Origin: Bacteroidales bacterium
Lineage (GTDB): Bacteria; Bacteroidota; Bacteroidia; Bacteroidales; UBA4417
DNA length: 64,000 nt
Assembly: GCA_016707705.1 (NCBI GenBank)
Contig: JADJHD010000001.1
Coordinates: 124,001 to 188,000, forward strand
Direction of reading: 5' to 3'
The position numbers were made by a program, and so were the translations under genes. This document shows, in pieces, positions 19,237 to 27,939 of this stretch. The number at the start of each line of letters is the position of its first letter. Positions within the stretch are counted from its first letter, which is position 1. Below the pieces are notes generated by a model that made no database searches, was not told the origin of the DNA, and saw only the letters and a program-made list of their open reading frames with translations.

Positions 19237-19611
19237 ATGAGTTCCAACATCGATAACCTTAGGTTTAATTTCAAGATCTGGCTTGAAACCAACGACAATA
19301 CCGGCGTGCTTGGTGACAAGAAATGTGAGCTTCTGAAAGCTATTCAGGAAACCGGCTCACTGAATGAAGCCATGAAAACTCTCGGACTTACCTACAGGAA
19401 AACCTGGGATAACCTCAAAAAAATTGAACAGGAACTTGGATTCAACCTGATCAAGCCAACCCGCGGTGGAGCAGATGGTGGCAGCACTATCCTGACCCGG
19501 GAAGGACGAATTATCATCGCCGCCTTTGAGCAGTTTCACAAGGAATATGATCAGGTTATTCAATCAGGGTTCGAGCGGATTCTTGAAGAACTGAAGCATA
19601 AAATTCAATAG
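19237..19611 (+). CDS. ModE N-terminal-like winged-helix regulator without molybdate-binding domain
   Basis: 124 residues. Residues 25-115 match the LysR-like winged helix of ModE: LLKAIQETGSLNEAMKTLGL then YRKTWDNLKKIEQELGFNL and the wing GGADGGSTILTREG. Full ModE has two extra TOBE domains that bind molybdate; these are missing here. Stand-alone HTH proteins of this kind are common beside molybdoenzyme genes. It may control the adjacent purine operons; no operator could be identified. Confidence 0.82.
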   Translation: MSSNIDNLRFNFKIWLETNDNTGVLGDKKCELLKAIQETGSLNEAMKTLGLTYRKTWDNLKKIEQELGFNLIKPTRGGADGGSTILTREGRIIIAAFEQFHKEYDQVIQSGFERILEELKHKIQ

Positions 19612-19716
19612 AAACTTTCCCAATTTCCATATTGTAAGAATGCCAATAAATAATACTTTTGTCAGCGAATTGCAAAATAATGCAATTCGGTATAATAAAA
19701 TTATAATCAGATATTT

Positions 19717-21345
19717 ATGAATAATGCGATTTACAATTTCCCGGTACCTACCAATGAAGCAGTATTGGAATACAGAAATGGGAGCCCGGAACGAATTGCC
19801 CTGGAAAAGGAACTTCAGCGACAATCAGAAAGCTGTATCGAGATTCCCTTGATAATTGGTGGTAAGGAAATCAAAACGGGTAGTATTTCAGAGGTGAGGA
19901 TGCCGCATAATCATCAGCATTTACTGGCGATTTACCACAAGGCAACTGAGAAGGAAGTTGAAATGGCTATTTCAGCAGCCCTGGATGCTCACAGATCATG
20001 GGCTGATCTTTCCTGGACGGTAAGGGCTTCCATTTTGCTGAAAGCCGCAGAATTGATAGGAGGGAAATACCGTGCACTTATGAACGCGGCAACCATGCTG
20101 GGACAGAGCAAGAATATTTTTCAGGCTGAAATAGATTCTGTATGTGAAACTATTGATTTTCTGAAGTTTAACGCTTACTTCGCCTCCAAAATCTATGAGA
20201 TGCAGCCACGTTCTGCATTCAACCAATTGAACAAAATGGAGTTCCGTCCGTTGGAAGGTTTTGTATTCACCGTGAGCCCCTTCAATTTTACCTCCATAGC
20301 TTCCAACCTGAACATGGCACCTGTCATGATGGGGAATACAACTGTCTGGAAGCCTGCAACTACTTCTCTTTTATCTAATTACTATCTGATGAAGATATTT
20401 CAGGAGGCAGGATTACCGGAGGGTGTGATAAATTTTGTCCCCGGAAGTGGTGCCATGATTGGAAAGACTGTAATGGCTTCACCTGATTTGGCCGGCATTC
20501 ATTTTACCGGTTCCAATGCAACCTTTAACCAGTTGTGGGGCGGAGTTTCGGCAAATCTCGGGAATTACAAATCCTATCCCCGACTCATCGGTGAAACGGG
20601 AGGGAAGAACTTTATTTTCGTTCACCCCTCAGCATCTGCTAAAGAAGTTGCTGTTAATGCCTACCGGGGAGCTTTTGAATTCCAGGGACAAAAATGCTCT
20701 GCTGTCTCAAGACTTTATGTTCCCGAAACTCTATGGCAGGATGTGAAGTCTGAATTGCTGGCGGTGAGCACTGATGCTCGAATGGGAGATGTGAATGATG
20801 CCGGTAACTTCATCAATGCGGTTATTGATGAGGCATCCTTCGATAATATCATGAGCTATATCCATTATGCTGAAAAAGCTCAGGATGCGGAAATCATTGC
20901 AGGTGGCAGGGGTGACAAGAGCAAGGGGTATTTCGTGCAACCTACCATTATCGTTACCACCAATCCAAGGTTCAAAACCATGGAAGAAGAGATTTTCGGA
21001 CCCGTGCTTACCATTTTTGTTTACCCGGATGCTGAGATGAATCAGATGCTGGAAATATGCAATACTACCTCTCCATATGGACTTACAGGGGCCGTTTTTG
21101 CTCAGGACAGGGTTGCAGCAAGCCAGATGTGCGAATACCTTCGCTATGCTGCCGGCAACTTTTACATCAATGATAAACCAACCGGTGCCATTGTAGGATT
21201 GCAGCCTTTTGGCGGATCCAGGGCATCTGGTACCAATGATAAGGCAGGAGGGGAGTTTAACCTGATCAGGTGGATCAGTCCGCGAACAATCAAGGAAACT
21301 TTCCAGCCCGCTACCGATTACAGGTATTCCTATATGATGGAATAA
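19717..21345 (+). CDS. pruA: 1-pyrroline-5-carboxylate dehydrogenase (glutamate semialdehyde dehydrogenase)
   Basis: 542 residues, the length of the stand-alone P5C dehydrogenase family. Motifs: FTVSPFNFTSIASNLNMAPV and IHFTGSNATFNQLW (NAD site), IGETGGKNFIFVHPSA (catalytic Glu), FQGQKCSAVSRLYVP (catalytic Cys near residue 328). It oxidises glutamate-5-semialdehyde to glutamate in proline and arginine breakdown. No proline dehydrogenase is in the window. Upstream spacer of 105 bases is AT-rich. Probably not part of the purine pathway. Confidence 0.93.
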   Translation: MNNAIYNFPVPTNEAVLEYRNGSPERIALEKELQRQSESCIEIPLIIGGKEIKTGSISEVRMPHNHQHLLAIYHKATEKEVEMAISAALDAHRSWADLSWTVRASILLKAAELIGGKYRALMNAATMLGQSKNIFQAEIDSVCETIDFLKFNAYFASKIYEMQPRSAFNQLNKMEFRPLEGFVFTVSPFNFTSIASNLNMAPVMMGNTTVWKPATTSLLSNYYLMKIFQEAGLPEGVINFVPGSGAMIGKTVMASPDLAGIHFTGSNATFNQLWGGVSANLGNYKSYPRLIGETGGKNFIFVHPSASAKEVAVNAYRGAFEFQGQKCSAVSRLYVPETLWQDVKSELLAVSTDARMGDVNDAGNFINAVIDEASFDNIMSYIHYAEKAQDAEIIAGGRGDKSKGYFVQPTIIVTTNPRFKTMEEEIFGPVLTIFVYPDAEMNQMLEICNTTSPYGLTGAVFAQDRVAASQMCEYLRYAAGNFYINDKPTGAIVGLQPFGGSRASGTNDKAGGEFNLIRWISPRTIKETFQPATDYRYSYMME

Positions 21346-21381
21346 TCTGACTGACAATTGCTAACTACTTAAATAACAAAT

Positions 21382-22916
21382 ATGAAATTTGATCTTTAAA
21401 ACTCGGAATTGAGTCTGTTAATCCGGGTGCGTCAACCGGTGTTGAATGGATTGATACCAAAGGTGACGAAACAGTTTCAACTACTCCCATCGACAATAGC
21501 GTTATTGCTAAAGTCAGAAACGCTACCATCGGCGATTATGAATATATCGTTAAGAAGGCGCAGGAGGCTTACCTTGAATGGAGAATCATCCCTGCTCCCA
21601 AGCGTGGAATGGTGGTTCACCAAATCGGTGAAGCGCTAAGGAAGCACAAAGCTGAACTAGGCTACCTGGTTTCCCTCGAGATGGGCAAAATCTATGAGGA
21701 AGGTCTTGGTGAAGTTCAGGAAATGATTGATATCTGCGAGTTTGCAGTCGGACAATCACGTCTCCTCAACGGTGCTACCATGCATTCTGAAAGGCCATTT
21801 CACAGAATGTACGATCAGTACCATCCCATCGGAATAGTTGGCGTGATCACTTCCTTTAATTTCCCAGTTGCCGTTTGGGGCTGGAATGCTATGCTGGCGG
21901 CAATTGCAGGGGATGTAGTTATCTGGAAACCCAGCTCAAAGACTCCAATTTGCGCCCTTGCCATCCAGAAGATTATTGCTGAAGCGCTCAGGCAGAACAA
22001 TGTGCCTGAAGGCGTTTTCAATATGATTATAGCCAAGTCCTCAGTATTGGGTGATAATTTCGCAGCCGACAGACGTATTCCTCTTATATCGGTTACTGGA
22101 TCAACGGAGGTTGGAAAAAGGGTTGCAACTATCGTTGGCAAGCGTTTGGGTAAAACCATTCTCGAACTGGGTGGCAATAATGCAGTAATAATCTCAAAGC
22201 ATGCAGACCTTGAAATGACGCTGCAATCTGTAGTGTTTGGCGCGGTGGGCACTGCCGGACAACGTTGCACCTCAACCCGAAGGCTTATTATTCATGAATC
22301 CATTTATGAAACCGTTAAGGAGCGCATGGTAGCTGCTTACGGAAATCTTTTGACCAGGATTGGTGATCCATTGAAGAAGGACTTCCTTGTTGGTCCCCTG
22401 GTAGATGAAACTGCCGTTCAGAATTTTGTGAATGCCATTGATACAGTTCAGAAAGAAGGAGGAAAGCTGATTTTTGGAGGAACACGCCTTTCAGGTTCAA
22501 AATACCCGTCCGGAAACTACGTGGTTCCGGCAATTGTTGAGGCTGAGAATCATTATTCCATGGTTCAGCATGAAACCTTTGCCCCGATTGTCTACATCAT
22601 GAAATACTCCAGCATTGAGGAAGCTATTGATTTGAACAATCAGGTGCCACAGGGACTCTCATCCTGCATTTTTACAGAGAATCTGGTGGAGGCTGAAAAA
22701 TTCCTCTCCGAAACCGGCTCCGACTGTGGAATTGCCAATGTAAATCTTGGGACTTCAGGTGCCGAAATCGGAGGTGCCTTTGGTGGAGAAAAAGATACAG
22801 GAGGCGGACGTGAATCCGGTTCTGATGCCTGGAAAGCCTATATGCGCAGACAAACCAATACAATTAACTTCTCTGGCAAGACTGCTCTTGCACAGGGAAT
22901 TACATTTGACTTTTAG
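21382..22916 (+). CDS. ALDH7 family semialdehyde dehydrogenase with apparent 1-base deletion near start
   Basis: 511 residues after repair. The natural start is ATG 21382 (MKFDL); a stop follows at 21397 because one base is missing in CTTTAAAACTC. Adding a T gives MKFDLLKLGIESVNPG and the frame then runs to 22916; without repair, the readable part begins at 21609. Motifs: GVITSFNFPVAVWGWN, VTGSTEVGKRVA, LELGGNNAVI (catalytic Glu), GTAGQRCTSTRR (catalytic Cys), and the family tail LAQGITFDF. The family (antiquitin-like) oxidises alpha-aminoadipic semialdehyde in lysine breakdown. A strong terminator follows. Confidence 0.88.
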
Positions 22917-22939
22917 TATTTGATTGATAATGAGTTAAG

Positions 22940-22974
22940 AAGAGGCTTCCTGAAAAAGGCAGCCTCTTTTTTTT
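22940..22974 (+). terminator. Intrinsic terminator after the ALDH7 gene
   Basis: AAGAGGCT (22940-22947) pairs with AGCCTCTT (22961-22968), 13-base loop, followed by T-run to 22974. Confidence 0.85.
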
Positions 22975-23107
22975 GCATAAATGGTTCTCTGGAATTAAGA
23001 TAAATTTGATTATTAACAATCCTCAATGTCCATAATCTGAGCCATGTAAACACAAAGAGATTTTCTAAAAACATTAAAAAGAAGTAAAAAAAAGAAGTCA
23101 GAAGCCA

Positions 23108-23283
23108 TCCGCCGGCTGGCGGAAAGAATAGTAAATGGATCCATTTTTTGGAAAATTATTATGTCCGCCTGAGCGGACGGTCTCTGGATTCTGGCAGCCG
23201 GCTGGATGATGGATTATGGATTATGGATTATGGCCTTTGTCCTCAAGCCGGCGGATGACTCCTGAATTCTGAATTCTGAATTC
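23108..23283. repeat. GC-rich palindromes and heptanucleotide tandem repeats
   Basis: TCCGCC-GGCT-GGCGGA (23108-23123), GTCCGC-CTGA-GCGGAC (23163-23178) and CAGCCGGCTG (23195-23204) are inverted repeats in AT-rich sequence. They are followed by GGATGAT plus three GGATTAT units (about 23204-23232) and three TGAATTC units (23263-23283). No gene lies between 22917 and 23374. Confidence 0.7.
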
Positions 23284-23374
23284 TTCTACTCCCTGGTAAC
23301 AATCTTAGACAGTTTCTAAATCTTTGCAGAATAAAATTGTGAATTAGAAGGAAGTAACATGCTTTATTGTGCTA

Positions 23375-23551
23375 CTATTTGCTCAGCATCTTTAAAATAT
23401 GTTTTGCCAGATATTCATTAATCTCATTATGCCTTGGGACTGGCTGAGACTGTTTGGTTTCCGGATTGTGATACCAGTCGTGATTTGCTCCATGTCTGAT
23501 AAGTACACAACCCTGCATTTCAATTTTTCTGATCAATTCCTTCCTTTTCAT
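23375..23551 (-). CDS. hicA: HicA family mRNA-interferase toxin
   Basis: A 58-residue gene with ATG at 23551 overlapping the hicB stop as ATGA. The sequence shows the HicA signature: MKRKELIRKIEMQGCVLIRH, then the catalytic-His region RHGANHDWY (His20) and VPRHNEINEYLAKHILKML. HicA toxins have a double-stranded-RNA-binding-like fold and cleave mRNA when free of HicB. The gene is short but complete and lies in the same operon as the antitoxin. Confidence 0.88.
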   Translation of the reverse strand: MKRKELIRKIEMQGCVLIRHGANHDWYHNPETKQSQPVPRHNEINEYLAKHILKMLSK

Positions 23552-23736
23552 GCGACTTCCAGTTCGCCTTTTTTCCTGACATTGGGAATTTGTCCTGATG
23601 TAAGATCGGCATATAGCTCCCTAAGGTTCAGATTTAGTTCCTCTAATGTAATACCCTGAGTCTGGTAGTCAGGATACTCTTCAAGATAACCCAACCAAAA
23701 ATCTTCATCTTTCCAATAAATATACTTTGCCTTCAT
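23548..23736 (-). CDS. hicB: HicB family antitoxin (short, no DNA-binding tail)
   Basis: 62 residues from ATG 23736 (an upstream in-frame start at 23760 would add eight residues unlike the family). YIYWKDEDFWLGYLEEYPDY followed by QTQGITLEELNLNLRELYADL is the HicB partial-RNase-H fold. There is no ribbon-helix-helix or HTH tail, so autoregulation by this protein alone is doubtful. Gene order is antitoxin first, then toxin. Confidence 0.82.
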   Translation of the reverse strand: MKAKYIYWKDEDFWLGYLEEYPDYQTQGITLEELNLNLRELYADLTSGQIPNVRKKGELEVA

Positions 23737-23991
23737 TTTATTGACATTGATATAACACAAAAATACAACAAAATGGAAAATAATTAACGGAAGTTAAACG
23801 GCATCAAAGTCTTCCATCCATTACTCACTAGTGTCGCCACTCCCTTTAAATTTCGGTCTATCCCGACTGACTTTAATTGCATTTTTTATCAAAGACGCTT
23901 TCGGTTAGGCTGCTTATCGATTTCGGATTTGGATGTCAAATACCTTCAAGCAGATGAATACAGTTTAAAAATTAAAAATCAAGTCATTCCT

Positions 23992-24147
23992 GAATCCGCA
24001 TTCCTCAATCAGTGACCCGTAATTCGCAATATGCAATCCGCAACCCGCAATCCGCAACCTGCAACCTGCAATCCGCTATGTGCAATCCGCATTCAGCAAT
24101 CCATAATCCATAATCCGCAACCCGTAATCCGCAATCCACAATCCACA
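23992..24147 (+). repeat. Degenerate heptanucleotide tandem array (about 22 units, CAATCCG-type)
   Basis: From GAATCCG at 23992 to the edge of the next gene, sequence can be cut into 7-base units: CAATCCG, CAACCCG, CAACCTG, TAATCCA, TAATCCG, CAATCCA and similar. The unit TAATCCA is the reverse complement, rotated, of the GGATTAT units at 23211-23232. The rest of 23737-23991 shows nothing recognisable. Confidence 0.8.
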
Positions 24148-24149
24148 CA

Positions 24150-27100
24150 TTACCTCACCAGCGTCACCATCCCAGTCTTCTTCCTCACTTCTCCGGTCTG
24201 ATTGCCGTAACTGATAATGTAGGTATAGACTCCTACAGGAGCGGGCTTTCCGTCAATGCTGCCATTCCAGCCATTGCCCAGATCCTTTGTTGCATAAACC
24301 TGCCTTCCCCAGCGATCATAAATATACATGCTGAAGGATTGCACCTTCTCAGGAAGGGTTACCGGACGGAACACATCATTTTTGCCATCACCGTCAGGAG
24401 TAAAGGCATTTGGCATATTAAAAGGGGCAAAGGAATACAGCATCATGATTGAATCCGTTGCCATGCATCCTTCCGGTGTTTTCATGGTGACCTTGTACCA
24501 GCCTTCGGATGTTACCAGAATTGAATAGGTGCTGTCACCAGTGTTCCAGGCATAGGAATTATAACCCTGAGCTGCTTCAAGGCGGGTTTGCTCGTCGAAA
24601 TAAAGTGTATCCCTTGTAAATCCTGATACAGGCGTTGGAATAACATTTACGGTAGCCGAATAACTGCTCTCGCAATGGTTGGTATCAGATAGCTGAAGGT
24701 TGTAAATGCCGCTATTTGCCACCGAAGCAACCGGAATATAGGCAAGAGGATTATCTAGACTAAAGTTTTCAGGTCCGGTCCAATTGTAGCTGATGCTTCC
24801 ATTTCCTGAACCGGGTTCATAATTACCTATCAATAGCAAGTCCTCACCTTCACATACATTTTCTGGAGCTGAAATTCTGCCTTTGGGGAGTGTGTAAACC
24901 CTTACCTGGCCTTGTTTGAACTCAGGAGCTATGTTATTCCCCAGACTATCCAGGAAAGTACAGATACCCGGTGCTATATCCCATTTCAGGGAATCCTGTC
25001 CGCTCAACAGGGAAGCGAAACTCAATTCCACCAACGTTGAACCATCCGGCAGGTTCACGGGGTTTTTCCCGGTCCAGGTAAGCGATATTTCTCCCAGTGC
25101 CGGGAACCTATCTACCTTGAGGCTATCAGCCAGTGCAGGATTGGCATTGAGGTAATTCTGGCAAGTCACCTGTGCCTTGTTGTATTTCAGGCGGGAATCG
25201 AAAGAACTAACGTGGCTGAAACTATTGGCCTGCAAGGGCAACACAGCCACATTCCCCAGGCAGGCAGAGCCGTCTCCGGCAATGGCTTCAAGACGGACAC
25301 TGTATATTTCACCGATATTCACCGTGAAGGTGGTATCACATCCCTTCTCATCTGTCACCGTGCAGGAATAGAGCCCTGATGCCAGGTTATTGAAATTGCC
25401 GTTATTGATCTGGGCGATTCCTCCATTAATAGAATAATACAGGGTATCACCGGTTGAAGTTGCGGAGATCATGATTTTGCCGTCCGCTTTGAGGTAGGTT
25501 GCCGGGATTACTATAGAGCCGGTTACTTGTGGGCCGGGAGGATTAGCGATCTGAACAGGTTTGGAATACACGGATGTGCACCCGCTCGAATCCGACACCC
25601 ACACGTAATAAGTCCCGGTAGCCAACCCCGGGAAATCACCGTGATGCCACTGTGAAATCGTATCATTGCCGGATTTGAGGAAATATTGAATGCGTGAACC
25701 CAAACCCGAAACGGCAACAACATTTATTATCCCGTTTGGTTTATTGCAATCAGATGCTGAATAATTTACCGTATCAATCATGATATCACCCACATCTTTA
25801 ATCACATATGAGATTGCTGGAAGGCTGCATCCATTGCCATCGGTGATGGATAGCTCATAGAGCCCGACAGCAAGGTTGTATAAATCTTCACTATGACCAA
25901 TCACCTGGCCGGATATCTTATTTATCCAGGTAATAGAAAGAGGTGCTGTTCCACTTATTTTTAGTCCAGTTATTGCTCCATTCTGCCCCCCGCAGGTAGT
26001 AGGGCTGATATTGAGAGAATCATCATTGAACACGATGGTCAATGGGATAACAGTTATTTGTATCACATTCGATTCTGCGGCACCCGTCCAGTCTGATTCA
26101 CAATCAACCCTTGCAATGCGCTTAAACCAAGTAGTTTGTGATAAAATTCCCGGGTTGAATGAATCACTGTTGGTGCCGGGGATGTCTGAGAAACCTGAGG
26201 AATTTCCGATGGTTGATAATTGCCATTTATATTCCAGGTTTCCTGACTGACCTGAAGGTGACATTAGATTTTGTAATGGTGCAGCCTGGTAATTACCGCA
26301 GCCATTTTGAGAATTTCCAATTATTCCTCCGTCAGTAGGATTTATGCAAGGAATTGTATTATTCCAAAAAACAACTACCGAATTGGATATTATCCCTGAT
26401 GATTCGGCAAAAATGTGATCAACACCTGGAGTATTTCCTGACCTTGTATAGCAAAACTGAGCATTACCTAATGAATCAGTATACGCAAATCCTGTTAATG
26501 TGCTCAAACCACTAATATTGAAGTTAACAAGAATGCCTTTTAGTGAATTATTTTGACTATCTGTAACATGAGCATTTACACAAACTGATGTTACATTTAA
26601 TTGGCCATAAGAAGTGTCAGGAGAAAGAGTTATTGAACTTACAGATGCTACAGGTGAAATAGAACATCCTCCAGGATAACCATATGAATTCGCATTCTTC
26701 CACCCATATACGAATACACCAATAGGAAAATTACTGCTGAAAGAATGCGATCCTTCAACAACATTTAATTGGGCGCCAAAATAATTAGTGGAACCAATTT
26801 GAGTAAATTCAGATGAAGGTACCAAAGAACCGTCCATAAAAATTGAACCAATTGCGGTATCTGGAGCAATAACATTAACCCAGTTGGAAGCAAAAGCATG
26901 ATTTATTATTGTATAATGTGTCAGAAATTGCTCTAAAGGAGGTATCAGCATCATAAATGGATCCCCAGTAATGTCTCCTGAACATTTAATCCCTTTCGCA
27001 AATTGAGCTACCATTACTGGTTTTGAAGAATTAATCATGTTAAATCCAGTAGGTTAGCTTGAGAGAATTCTCCTTCATTTATGGTTGCAACAGTGACTGA

Positions 27101-27910
27101 GTTAATTTTAATAGTCGTTCCATCTTTATCAGCGACTATTCGAATAATGTCACCACTGTTATCACGGCCAGCCAAATTTAATACTGCGAATTCTTTCCCC
27201 AACGAATAGCTAGGAAACATCTGCTCAACAATGTGATCACTAGCCTGACAATTTAGGTTTGGTATTCTAGTCTGATCATTCGATCCAAAAACTACAACTG
27301 GTTTGTCAGATTGAACTCTAGATCCAGTAACATCCTGATCTGTAGCCCATACATCGTTACTTAGTAAGGTTTGACCTTTATTCAAAATATAGCTTGTCGT
27401 TGCATTAGTCCATTTGTTGAAAATTGTAACATTGGTATTATCTTCAACAGCTAAGACACTATATCTTGCACGTAATACAGGACTAAAGGCAGTGAAGGTT
27501 ACAACACGATAATCTTTGCCTAGAGCTATTACTGGAAGTGCCAGAAAGGCATCCGTGCTGAACTCACCTTGGCTGACACCATATACTGAAATAGGATTAT
27601 TAGAAGTTATCCTGATTCCCTTATTTTCAATACCAGATTGTTGAATTACCCCTGAGGGAATTGTGATTTGTGTGACAACTCCCGGTACAACTGAAAAGAT
27701 TTGATTAATTCCTGGAAAAGATGATGAGATAAACCCATTTGTGGCAAATTCAGAGGATATATTAATAAATAATTGTGGTGGGTTATTGTCAACATTGGGT
27801 TGAAATGCAATCCAGAATTCTTTGCCAACGCTCGTCATGGACTGAGAAATACCTGACAATGACACCATCATCAGGATTATCATTAAACCATGTCGAGCTA
27901 TTCTTCTCAT
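24150..27910 (-). CDS. Giant secreted surface protein with gliding-motility/T9SS C-terminal domain (one apparent frameshift)
   Basis: About 1,253 residues after repair. ATG 27910 is followed by a signal peptide (RRIARHGLMIILMMVSLSG); a GTG at 27943 is an upstream alternative overlapping the previous gene. Residues to about 330 resemble the IgGFc-binding-protein N-terminal domain; then Ig-like and SprB-like repeats, a cohesin-like domain (IAGDGSACLGNVAVLPL) and the C-terminal sorting domain with NAFTPDGDGKNDVFRPV and YDRWGRQVY. The frame breaks at 27035-27038 (ANLLDLT, then MINSSKPVMVAQ); one extra base restores it and makes the length divisible by three. Predicted to be exported by type IX secretion as an adhesin-like surface protein. 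Confidence 0.82.
24897..25283. repeat. Copy A of a ~385-base direct repeat encoding the cohesin-like domain
   Basis: Aligned to 28687-29073 at a constant offset of 3,790 bases, without gaps; about 28 differences were counted by eye (near 93% identity). It encodes the domain starting after IAGDGSACLGN. Confidence 0.85.
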
Positions 27911-27939
27911 CTGCAATATTTGTCTATCTATAAATCTGT

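Noticed and set aside
20731..21357. 208-residue minus-strand frame inside pruA
   Set aside because: Antisense shadow; the plus strand holds the catalytic motifs of P5C dehydrogenase.
23992..24147. CRISPR array
   Set aside because: Units are 7 bases, contiguous and degenerate, with no spacers and no cas genes.
22975..24150. Insertion sequence or prophage
   Set aside because: No transposase, integrase or terminal inverted repeats of IS type were found in the strip.
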